Assembly: GCA_021234535.1 (NCBI GenBank)
Contig: CM037838.1
Location: forward strand, 6,511,506 to 6,575,505
Direction of reading: 5' to 3'
Length of the DNA stretch: 64,000 bases
DNA from: Stichopus chloronotus
Taxonomy: Eukaryota; Echinodermata; Holothuroidea; Aspidochirotida; Stichopodidae
Shown piece after piece: positions 28,036 through 39,420 of the stretch (positions within the stretch are counted from its first letter, which is position 1; each line of letters opens with the position of its first letter). The notes under the pieces are model-generated. The model searched no databases, was not told where the DNA came from, and saw nothing but the letters and a program-made list of their open reading frames with translations. The position numbers were made by a program, and so were the translations under genes.

Positions 28036-30224
28036 CATTTTTGCTATGGGCCCTGTGCTGCTCCTGGTTGCTGTGTGCTCTAGGAATGCTAGCCTACATA
28101 TTTACGTTTATGGTCACATGAATTCTGTACGTTAGTTTCAATGTTACTGTTGCTTTCATCTCGCAAGTTTAGCATGACACTTTAGGAAACGTCTGTTAGA
28201 CCCTGATGTATGTAACATGAGTTTGAAGGCTCACTGTTTTGGGCAAATAGTTATAAAACTCCAAGCTGTTAATTTTATGTAACTTAATATTTCTTTTTAA
28301 AGGTGAGTGCATGTGAACTGTGAATTTTGAAGAATTGATATTCTCGAAAAGAATGATTAACATATATTAAAGAGACTGTTGGTAACTTTTCTTGTTATGA
28401 TAATTATTTCATGACATTTGTAATGTATTTAAATCATTTTTTTTAGTCTGCTTGAGCATGTTCACAAAGTGGATAAGAATGTAGTAAGCTTAGGTAATAT
28501 ACTTCTTATTTCAATTTGTATGCCATCTGCGGTGTGCATCAAGTGTTAATAGTATACTAGTTAGCTTGAGAGTAATTTATTTAAGAGAACGGAAGATTAG
28601 TGAAGGGTGGGATATGTACAAGAAAAATTTATGTAGTGTGTTTAATTCACACGTAATATTCTCCATACAACTGAAAACAATTGACATCATATGACATCAA
28701 GAGTCCATTTGAAAATCCTTGTAGCTTTTCTGTCATTTTATAACATAGCTTTCGTATTGTAACAAAAACTCTGCTCGGCATTATTCCTCGTTGTTATTAG
28801 TTACATGGCTGTCTTAGTTATAATATGGAAAATAGTAATTTCTCATGTCCAATAAAAGCGTATGATCATCAGTTTGTATAATGGCTCGAAGGGCAAAGCG
28901 CTCTTAATTATGTGCCCATGAAGGTTAATGAATTGCAATCTGTAGTGTGAAGGTCAGGACATGAGACAAGAATTGTACACTGCCTACACAGGTTTGGGTA
29001 GGCTGTACATCCTTACAAACTGATGATGGGACACACATCTCAAACCGAACAAATCAGTGAAACACTTGATTGTCTTAGCTGCTCATCTGTTACCTTAGAA
29101 AGTAGGCTGACATTCTTCATGAAGCTTGAAAATTGGGTGTCTATGGAAAGTTTCAGAGACAAATTAACGTCGAAATTTCATCACATAATTGGCATCAAGT
29201 GGTGCACAATCTAGGAAGTGAACAAAGTAAGGTGTATGCACTACTGTCATTTTGGTTTGTTGGTAACATGCATGTTGATTGCTAATCACTTCTTCTTTTT
29301 ATGTTAGTTGCACCATCGGTTGTTTGGCTGCATGTTGTTTTAATTGCCATATCAGGACCACTATTTGTGATTTACAGAATGTTGTAATGGTATGTAATAT
29401 TTGGCATGTGTTACTTCACTATAATTCAACTGCAAATGTTAATTGGGTTCTGACAGCTTTAGGTTTCCACAAGATTACAGTAATAGTGGAGTTCAATCTA
29501 AGTTAAACTGCATCCTCATATATTTACAAGATTTCTGACTTTGTTGTCCATCACTTTTCTCAGTATAATGATTCTTTTTGATATGTACGGCCTTTGAGAG
29601 CCATTCTTACCACAGTCTAGTGATGTTACTGGAATTACGTTCACAATTTTACAGTGTGCAATATCAAAAGGTGGCAGTTTGTTTCCTACCTGCGGGGCTC
29701 GTCAGACTTGTCATCATGCTCATAGAAAAGTAATGAAATGGTGAACCAGCTCCCAAAGCAAAATGATGAGAGGCAGTGAAACTAGGTGGGATAGAAAAGA
29801 AAGTGGGAAATGTGGCGATGAAAACCATTCTCTAAGTTTTGTTTCAGTAAATTTTAATATATGTACCCACAGTACCTGGATTCTGATAGTCATTGACAGA
29901 CATGACCTCACACTTTGGTCACTTTGTTTTACATTTCTCACTGAGCATTATTGTCTCATCTGTGGACCCTTGTGCTCATTGAATCCTTTGGCATGTACAC
30001 AGGCTACATTAGTTGCTATAGGTAGACTACCGAACTATTCTCTCCATCTGGAAGGTCAGGCCAAGATTGTCCATCTCCTTCATAATTGGCTAAGTTTGAT
30101 AGCAGTTAGAAGCTTCGTGATCACAATCAATCCGTGAAATGGGGCATTTGGATTAATTTAATTGTCTAAGTTAGATGAATATTTTTCCCAGTTAAACTCT
30201 TGTTTATTTCCGGAGTTGAGTTAT
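28036..30224. other. Non-coding AT-rich DNA, no gene recognised
   Basis: Short frames only. The 124-codon plus-strand frame at 29763-30137 overlaps an antisense frame and has no domain I recognise. Confidence 0.5.
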
Positions 30225-30775
30225 TAAATAGTCCAGATGTTTTGTAGGTTTATTGTGCACGAATGCATGCACGCTGTTTGCAGAATTGTAAAATATTGAG
30301 ATTGGTATGCAAACTATCATGCAGTGTTTCAATATATGTGTCCTACTTCATTGCATTATGATACCCAATACTGGAGAGAGTGTATTTCTGGATGATGTTT
30401 CATTGCAATTACATTCCATGAAGTGAATCGCTCCAGATCTGCATAAACACCTTTGAATCCCAAATCCAGGTGAGGGCACGGTCTGCAAATACTCGAGCAC
30501 ATGCACACTTGCACAGTTATTGAATAGTCCAGATGTTTTATAATTATGATGTTTGTGTGAAGGCATGCATGCTGTTAGTAAAATGTAACATATTATGATA
30601 CATTGTTGCCATATACTGTACAGCGTGGGTCAGTTCAAATTGCATTATAATTAACAATATTGAAGGACGTGGATTTTTGTATGTTTCATTGCAGTACGTT
30701 GCATGCCATATGAACTACGTGAACACTTTTGAAACCTAAATCAAGGGCACCGTTGTCTGTAATGAAGCGAGTACT
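30225..30775. repeat. Diverged tandem duplication, about 296-bp period, nearly two copies
   Basis: ATAGTCCAGATGTTTT at about 30229 recurs at about 30525. In the same order and spacing, both copies carry GCATGCA.GCTGTT, TTGCATTAT, ATGTTTCATTGCA, CACCTTTGAA or CACTTTTGAA, and GGGCAC. The copies are well diverged, so the duplication is old. No coding potential is apparent. Confidence 0.75.
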
Positions 30776-30967
30776 ATATACCATAGTGTATATCACATAA
30801 TAGAAACTGACAGACTCACTATCTCCTGCAGTATGTATACATTCACTCAAATGCATACCTCACATGTGCACACAGAAGCTGCAACACAGTCAAGCGAGGA
30901 TACTGATTGTTTGGATACTGGAAGGACATAAGTACTGTAAATGGTTCTTTTGTATCATCTACACAAC

Positions 30968-30968
30968 A

Positions 30969-31000
<32 letters not shown>

Positions 31001-31014
31001 CATATACATATATA
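30968..31014. repeat. (TA)n microsatellite with CATA interruptions
   Basis: A run of alternating T and A, broken by three CATA steps. Frames through it produce IYIYIY-type pseudo-protein on both strands. Confidence 0.95.
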
Positions 31015-34000
31015 AAAACAAAAACAACTTGCCAGCTGCAACAGCATGTATACAATAAATCCTAGCAAACCTCTATATACTTTAAATCAAATTGACTGTA
31101 AAAAAAAAAATTCTTATTCTTAATGAATTTAAGCACTTTTGATGCTTTGGCCTGTACTGCATATTGTTATTTTTTGGTTGATTTTTTTTTTTTGGAAGGT
31201 TTGTGTAAAACACCATTAGGACAATTTGGTGGCTTGATTCAAAATAGATACTCATGCATATCATGTGAGACCATAGAAGTAAAAAGCAGAGACCAGGGAA
31301 CCTCTAGCAACTCCCTGGTGAGACCATGGAGGGACTTAATATGGCCATGTTTCTCAAACTCTACAGCTTCTTGAAGTGACCTTGACCTTTTTTTTTAATG
31401 AGATATCAACTCTATAGTCACCTACATTGTAGCCTGCATGTCTCTGATATACCACAGTACATAGATTTACAAACCGTCAGATAATTTACCATACATTCGT
31501 ACTGTATGAATGTAGCAGTTGCCCCAATAAATATACCTTGTGTGCTGACTGACCCCACGTTATTGATTTCAGACACCTTGTGTAAGATCGCTCAAAAACA
31601 AGAAATGCTTTCTCGGGTAGCAGGGTGTTTCGCACCTTGCTGTGCATGATCTTCACAAGTTAGCGGTGCTAGTCGTATCCCAAATCAGTTTATCGAGACC
31701 TAAAGATATGAATTGGGTCTGTTCAGCTGGGATAATAATCCTAAGGAGAGTTTGTTAATATAATAAACCTCAGAATGGCAAGCCCCTTCAACGTCAAGCA
31801 TACCATGGAATTATGACGAAACGTTGCGTCAGTTGTTAGTTCCAAAGACTGCAGACTGAATTATTTTACATGTTAAGGTACTTATTAAAAACATAGAAAA
31901 ACAACACTCTAAAACATCAAAGGTAAATTTACAGCTGTTGTTGAACAGATAGGATTGGAATTCTGTATTTATTTTATCAGATAGTTAAGCAAGGTACAAT
32001 ATGTACTCTTTGGGGGCTTGCCTAAGTTGCAATTTTGATATTTAAAGGAGAAGGACAGGACTTGTGACAATGAATGTTAAATGAGAGACTAACATTTGGT
32101 GAACACTATCACCAAATTTCATTTAAATGTTGTTTGCTTTCCAACATATTGCAATTTTAATGTTCAGAAAAATTAATCAGGAAGCTGCCATTTTGAAATT
32201 GTGATTATGTCACTGGACCACATTGATTGAAAAGCTTTCTTTTTTATATTTCATTGTCAATACCTTTTTAACAGTTATGCCGGCATAGATTCAAGTCAGA
32301 GTTTGATGTGATTATTGCATGATACATCTCAGTAATTCACAACACTGTGTACAAGTGTGTGCAGATTTACAGAAATTGTAGATCTATTAGAAAACAAAGA
32401 AATACATTGAAATTCCCATTCTCGGTGGATATGTGGCATCATTATTTGACTTACTCAAGTTGGTTTACGTTCAACTCAGGCAAAAATGGATAGGAAACAA
32501 TATCTTTGAATGAAACTTTGGAAAGATATTTGTCAATCACTTCTGCTTTATTTTGATAAATATATTCCCAGGGTGTCTGTCTCCTTTAAATTCTTTGTAG
32601 ATTCATTGGGCTTTGGAAGACATTATTTTGTATGTCTGACTTCTAATGGCAGATGATGGTAAATAGTATTTATAGTGAGGACGCACAGTACAGTAAGGTG
32701 TCCGTATTAATTTCCTGGAGGATCCTCCCTCAAATTGTGAAACGTCTTGTACACAAAACGCACTGTCTATGGCATATCGTTATTCATCCATATGGCATAG
32801 ATATAAAGTTTATTTAGTGTGCAAAATGTACCAGACCTTTAGAACATATGTCCTCATTTGAATTGAAGCAAACACCGCCCTCATTGGTCAAGCACGTGGA
32901 CTTTCAATGCACCATTCTGTTTCATATTTCAAAAGGAAGTAAACTAATAAAGGTTTCAAATGGAACTTCGTTAAAAGTTCTGAAGGGGTTATTTTTACAT
33001 CATGACACTAGAAGCTGTGGAAGGTCATGTATGCTGACATGCATCTAGGAAAGAGTTGGCTTCATTCAGAACTTTGCAGAATGAAACACTGAATGAGAAT
33101 CTGTTGGAATTGTGTAGATCTATTATCGGTTTCGAGATACAACTTTTCAAAGTTTGATGAAAATGCAATTAAGTCAGTTCTTCTGTGCATGCTCCATGAG
33201 TATGAGGTCTTATTAGAATACATTCGGTTCAGTTTCTCCAAAAAGAAAAAAAGAAGCCCTAATGAAGTTCTACACATAATGATGACTTACCTGCAAATTG
33301 CTGTTTAAATCTTTTATGAGTGCAATTATACACATATGTGTCAAAAGCATAGGCTCATTCAACCCTGTCCCTTTTATTGGTTTTCGCTCTCTCAGGCTCG
33401 GAAAAAAAGTAGACTTTTTAGACATGCCTCTTCAAAGGCACTCTTTGCCTGGAGCAGAATATGAAGACACGAACAGTGGATTGTGTTTACAAATAAAACA
33501 CATATATAATCCAGACGGAGGAGCTGTCCAATCCAGCTCCTTGTCCATGCAGACATAGTTTCATAACCGCGAAAAAATCTTTACATTAACATCACATTCG
33601 GATAGTGTGCTTTCTGGCAGTTTTTAAAGCGATATATGCTGATGGTGGTTCCAAAAACTTGATAGTGCAAGAATGATGTTGTAACATTTCACACAGGTAT
33701 TTGAAACCTGTGTCTCCACAAATTGTTCGTAACTTAGTGGATATGATGGTGAATATAATTAAGCCATTTTAAAGATTGTGTGACAAATGAAATTTTGGAG
33801 TATTGGGCATACTTGTCATTTAAACATTGAAAAGAAGGACAGATTTCATTAAAACCCATTAAATATTGGCAATTATACAGGCAAATTCCTATCCCATACC
33901 TGCAACAGTAATAAACAGTGGCTAAGTTTGCAAATTTGTAAGAGATGGACTCCTATGAAATGTATGTTGTCCTTGTATGATATGTATATGTATACATATA

Positions 34001-34167
34001 TATATACATATGTAATATAATATGTATAGTGAAATTAGAAGTTTTGACTCATACTGTTTATTACTACTAATTAGTTTCGTACAACACGTAATATAAGCTC
34101 TGGTCTACCATTAAGAACTCTATCGTGAGGTTTTTGCAGGACTTACAATATCGTTTTGTATACATAC

Positions 34168-34170
<3 letters not shown>
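31015..34170. other. Non-coding AT-rich DNA, no gene recognised
   Basis: Contains poly-T and poly-A runs (31100, 31180, 31390) and short ORFs without homology that I can recognise. No RNA gene is evident. Confidence 0.5.
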
Positions 34171-34200
<30 letters not shown>

Positions 34201-34273
34201 TGTATGTATGTATGTATGTATGTATGTATGTATGTATGTATGTATGTATGTATGTATGTATGTATGTATGTAT
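34171..34273. repeat. (TATG)n microsatellite, about 26 copies
   Basis: An uninterrupted TATG tetranucleotide tract about 103 bp long. It ends directly next to copy B of a dispersed repeat. Its purity suggests it is young and likely length-polymorphic. Confidence 0.97.
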
Positions 34274-34281
34274 CTATATAA

Positions 34282-34336
34282 ATGCCTAACAAAAGAAATA
34301 CTGATGTTTCAGTGCTCCACATCATCTGTTTGATAT
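34282..34336. repeat. Dispersed repeat, copy B, abutting the (TATG)n tract
   Basis: Shares about 55 bp with 5909-5963, beginning near TAACAAAAGAAATACTGA and continuing through CTCCACATCATCTGTTTGA. Its position at the edge of a tetranucleotide tract resembles short mobile elements that carry or seed microsatellites. That link is inference. Confidence 0.7.
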
Positions 34337-35236
34337 AGTTCTTGTGACTTAATTTACACACATGCAAGCAAACTCAAGCATGAAACAGGAGGTGTGGTGA
34401 AATATTAATTTAGTACGGTATTGTCAACTGAGTTTTGGGGCTCAAATGTCGGCACCAATACGTATGAATATCTGATGTAGGTGTACCTGTAATGCTTCTT
34501 AACTGTTTTGAAGGTGTTTATTCTGCACACTGAATGAACATTACTTGTACATTTATGGCACTGCTTCTCTGCCTACAGTATGCATTGATGCCATACTTGT
34601 AGAATGCACGTTTTGAATCTCAACATATATTCTGTATTTGGTGTATATGGTCATATAGGCTGCTCCTGGTCATACAAGTCTCATCTTTTTAATTCCCATT
34701 TTTTAGTGCATGACCTTTGATATCTTTTGTTATACATGTTAAGTTCTAACAACTTCATCACCTCATTAATTCAACTACCATTTGATTACTTCTCTATGTA
34801 AAACTTACTTTTGTCTGACAAGTAGTACATCCAACAGTTAAGTTCCCATGTAGGTGCTATGAATGGAGTATAAGCTTATAAGTCACAACCTTTTGAAGTT
34901 GTGATCTGTTCTGACATTTCAAAGCTCAAAACCCTCATTAGTTGGTACAAAGGGATTTCTATAGGTTAAGCAACTTGAAGACAGATGTAGAGCCACCTAT
35001 AAATTCTAGTACAGCCATACTGTTGGTTTTGTCATAATTTTTTAGTAATATGACCAGAGATTTCCAAGTATATACCTAGGCCGTCAATTTAACAAAACTT
35101 AGTAAGGATTGAAGTAGCTTTACATTAAATTAATTGTTGTTGTCAGGAAGGATCTGGAAAGATGGAAAATTTACCTACGTTTTTTCAGTTTTCATAGTCT
35201 CAAAAACATCCTCAATCAAGAAATAGGTGGTTGCGC

Positions 35237-35330
35237 TTTTTGGAACAAAATACTTGGCTTCGTGTTTTTTCTGGACAGAACTGGCATTTTGGAACAAAAT
35301 GCCAAAGTGCCATTTTGGAACAAAATGCCA
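35237..35330. repeat. Short repeat with two tandem perfect hairpins
   Basis: TTTTGGAACAAAAT occurs three times, near 35238, 35287 and 35313. The second and third copies are 26 bp apart. The copy at 35283-35303 is an inverted repeat with 9-bp perfect arms (GGCATTTTG and CAAAATGCC) and a 3-base loop. The copy at 35309-35329 is nearly the same, with GCCATTTTG as its left arm. No gene is associated. Confidence 0.8.
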
Positions 35331-38300
35331 ATTTTTTTATTTGGGCATGCATGATTTTACAGATGTGAAGGTGCACTGTCAATTAAGAAACTGCACACAG
35401 TCTTTTGTGAAACTCATTGTCATTTTAGAATACATGTGTAAACTATATACAATAGCAGTTGTTCTTTCCATACAATCAAAGTTTTGGACTCCTGTTTGTC
35501 AGAACAGATGAAGGAAGTTCAGAGGGATTACATTGAGTAATGGGACAAAGGATTTGTCAGATTAGGGAGATATGGAACTGAATAGATTTGTAAAGGTGTT
35601 GTTGAGAATGTGATTCAATGTAACACTGGGGTTGAACAATAGCACCATGTAACAATCACTCTGCTTTTATTCCGTTTGTAGTAGCTCTATGATTTACCTT
35701 AACAATTGCTGTATGTTGTAACATTAGGCCTATTTCACAAATTTATGCAGCATTATATGGTACTGTGACACAGGGTCTACTAATTGAGTACTATATTCAT
35801 AGACAACTCATTTCAGTAACATAGAATCTCACCCATGTTTTTATTTGGTATTTGGATTGTTGAAAGTCTAAAACACTCTGGTGATTGCATATGTTTGTGA
35901 ATTTTAAATGATATTCTTCTCTTAAAGTGTATTTTGTGGGCTGCAGGCTTTATTGTAATCAAACTATAATCGTGGACATTGCCAAGTTATGTGAGGTAGT
36001 TCCTGTATTCCTGTATATCAATAGGTGGCAGCTATAATTCTGATTTGCATGTTCCTGCTGACAGTATGCAATATTTGGAAGCCAACTACATAGCTTGTTA
36101 TTCTTTGCAGTTTAGTGGACATCATGTTGCATGCATGTGAAAGAAGTACCCTGGGTCTGAAATGGCTAGTGAAACCTGGTTGCTGAGTAATTTCACACTT
36201 CTTCACCTTCGATGTTGTTCAAGGACGAACTACTCACTGTGCAAAAAGGCTGTCAAATGCTTTTGCGCGTATATGGGTTATATGTATCCATTTTTTACTT
36301 TAATCGTTGACTATGCATTTCATGTTTCATGTCTGCAACACCTTTCAGTGGTGGGAATGATTTAGTTTGCGTAGTCATTTTCCTGAGCTAAGAGATCAGC
36401 TGTTACCGTAGCAACTGTCAAACATCAGTTTAGCTCATTTCATGTCATTTGCCAGGGGTGTAGGAATGAGAGTGAAGTGATACTGGTGGCTAGTTAACAT
36501 TAGACAAATTAAAATCTTTGTAAGGTGTAGACACATTGAGGAATTCAGCAGTTCTCAAATACCAAATAATGGGATGGATGTGCACATTAGCATATACCAC
36601 CAGCTGTGTATGATCTTAAAGATAACTCAGCAATTATGATATTCTGTCCTTAGATGATTCTTGTTTGATGCAAATGTAGCAAACTGACAGCATCTTCCTT
36701 TAAGATTGTTCCTTGATCAGAAGCAGTTGATCACACTTGTTCTTGATTGGATCTGGATCTAGATCAAGTCATTTGCTTTCCTACTGGATTCACAGTGATT
36801 GAATCAGACCTTCTGTGACTGACAAAGAGGATAGCATATTGGCTGCAAAAATCAGTTGTCATGACAACTGCAAGTGACAGATAAAGAGGATAGTATTGTC
36901 TCATGACAACTGGCACTGACTTGTAATGTAAGTATCTGTGCAGAGCATAAGAGGCCAATGGTGATCTGTAGTGGATTCCCTTGATTCATCATAGCTTTAA
37001 TTCATACATATCATTTTGATTCAACTGTGCACACAAGTTCTGATGACTCATGGAGCTTTCTCACACAGGTTGATTATTTGGAGGGATTAATCAGACCAGG
37101 ATTTGATCATCTGCCCTTTGGTGGTAGCATGATCTTCTAGTGCAGCTGTAAGTTCTTCATAGCAGCCGTGCCATCAGAATTTGCAATTTGGAAATGGGCT
37201 TTAAAATAAAACAAGTCTCATAACTCGTGCAGAAATTGAAACAAAATTTGATCTCTAAAGTCTGATCAGTGAAATGATCCACAATTTTCTCCTTTAATTG
37301 TCATCCTTATAATTATTAAGCTAATTCTATTTACAGAGGCTAAAGGTCATAACCCTAAATGGTGCTCAGATGCCCAATGATTGGCACACCACTGCACAAC
37401 AACATTAGGGTGGGCTTTCAATCAATAACAAAGCTTACATTCTGTAATTGGAAGCTGCAGTTGTTACATTTAAATATTATAATGTATAATGAGGAGGGTT
37501 GAACATCTTTTTCATTTTGTGTAATTTTCTTTTACTGCCCCACAATATATTTTGCAGTTTTATCTTGCTACAATTGTTCTGGGAACGTAGCTAGATGTTC
37601 TGCTTTGATGAGGCTAGTTGTCAGTACGATTTACTGTGTACGGTATAATGTACAGCAAACTTTGTAAACAGCTATCAGTAGTACTTTTATGCACATTTAC
37701 ATCAGATACAAAAATTTGCATCAAAAGCAAAGACTTGCTCAAACGTTGAGCACTTTTTGAAGACATTTTCAACATGTCAGTATTTGTCATGACTGAGCCA
37801 GTACAGTCCACAGTGGGTGCAAACAGAGTAATCATTTGCTTTAAAAAGGCTAAATTTCTGTTGCTTGGGCTGTTTTATCAAAATACAGTCAAATAGAAAT
37901 TCATTTTGAGGCTTTTTTTCCCCCTGTTATGCTGTGTATATATATATATATAGACATATATGAACAGATGATGAGGATGTGCACAATGAATTAATAAAGT
38001 GGATCATGTACACATCAAGGGAACTTCCCTCTCCTAAATAAGTCCTAAAATTACCCTTTGGTATTTTACTAATTTGTAGGTCACTAATGTCTTAGTGTGC
38101 TTTCAAGTAAGTGACATTTATTAAATGTTAGCGTACTTATTTGTGAGGTTTGGAGGAGTTGTCTGTGTTTTAAGTCCTTCATCCTCGTGTGCATGAAGGA
38201 GGAATTATTCCAGACAAAAAAAAAAGAAAAGAGTGAAAGAAACTTGTCTTTATCACTTCCAATCAATTGATAAGGCTGAAAGTTATGTGTCGAAGGTCAA

Positions 38301-39212
38301 GTTAAGAATCTTCAAATTTCAGCTTGTGGTGAAAAGGAATTTCAAATTTTAGATGTAATAAATACCTCCTCAACCATGCAGCAGTTTATTATATATGTAA
38401 TATGTAGTATATGATATATTATATATAATACATATATATGTTATAATTCCCTCAGTAATGTCACTGCATGTGTATGTGAACTGTCAAACAAATATATATA
38501 TTTCTTGTTTCTAATCAACTTGATGATGTTCAGAAATTTGCATTGGCTAAAGTTCATTTTATTATGAATTCAGACTACTAGTTGGTGTCTCTGCGTAATA
38601 AGTGATATTTATCGTTTGGCATAATAGGGCAACGATATACAGGCGCCGATTAAAGTCATATGTGCTGACTTTGACTTGATCACTTTATGCTTGAGAATGT
38701 TATCACTTTATCTCCAAAAGCCTCGTATTTGTTTTTCACATCCATCATCTGTAAGTAATTAACAGCAGGGGCACATTGATAGTGGGTCATTATCACTGCA
38801 TTACATTCAATTCCCTGCCATCTGAATTGCTTCCAAGTACAGCTCATTAAGTAAAATGTAGCATGGAGATTTCCGGCATCTATCGTGTTTGGCCGCCCCG
38901 CTCTGGTGAGGGCTAGTGAATCCATCTTTCAGAGCTTATTTAGAGTCCAGTGGCCTTGACCTCACCTTGATGATGTGGAAGGGTTTCAACCAGATAAATG
39001 GGAATACAGATCATCACGGAAACGACATCTCTGACAGGTTTTATCATTTCAATCTGAGGATAGATTTCAGGGAAAAATAAATCCTTTGTCAGAATCTTTT
39101 ATGAGTGCCTAACACACTGAATACCCTGACACCCTCCGGTTATGACGTACACTGATCACATGTTGTAATACTTAATTATTTGTTCTTTTCTTTTCTTTTT
39201 TCAAAACTGTAG
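35331..39212. other. Non-coding DNA with small repeats, no gene recognised
   Basis: Holds a 59-bp tandem duplication at 36815-36922 with an 18-bp perfect palindrome, TA-rich tracts near 37936-37950 and 38392-38442, and a segment at about 38640-39060 with more balanced base composition (possible regulatory DNA). No coding exon is recognised before 39213. Confidence 0.5.
36815..36922. repeat. Diverged 59-bp tandem duplication containing an 18-bp palindrome
   Basis: GTGACTGACAAAGAGGATAG (36815-36834) recurs as GTGACAGATAAAGAGGATAG (36874-36893). TCATGACAACTG follows in both copies. In the first copy it is part of the perfect palindrome CAGTTGTCATGACAACTG at 36853-36870. Confidence 0.8.
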
Positions 39213-39420
39213 GTGTGGATATTTTGCTATGAAACTGTGTTACAGGAAACTCTGTAAAATCTGTAACATGTATAATGTAAATGTTAGAACTGTTCATGAA
39301 ATAGACATGTTGAAAACACCGCTGCCACCAAAATGCAACATGTGCCTGGATGGGTCCTCAAGGATGGGCAAGCTAGAACTTAGGACCAGAGTGGAGGGAT
39401 CAGCAGGAAGAATCAGCTGA
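39213..39420 (+). CDS. Candidate terminal exon encoding a short Cys-containing peptide (unrecognised)
   Basis: A pyrimidine-rich stretch (TTCTTTTCTTTTCTTTTTT) ending in ACTGTAG at 39212 looks like a splice acceptor. From 39214 the frame is open for 69 codons to TGA at 39418-39420. The peptide includes CYRKLCKICNMYN and PPKCNMCLDG, so it has closely spaced cysteines (C-x4-C-x2-C and C-x2-C). AATAAA follows the stop within a few bases (39421) and again near 39444, as expected for a 3' end. I recognise no family, no upstream exon was found, and a frame this long can arise by chance. It is a weak candidate for a small gene or alternative transcript end. Confidence 0.2.

Noticed and set aside
29763..30137. 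124-codon plus-strand ORF
   Set aside because: Overlaps an antisense frame, has no domain or repeat pattern, and lacks convincing acceptor and donor sites.
34143..34367. ORF with HTYIHTYI repeats on the minus strand
   Set aside because: A direct translation of the (TATG)n microsatellite.
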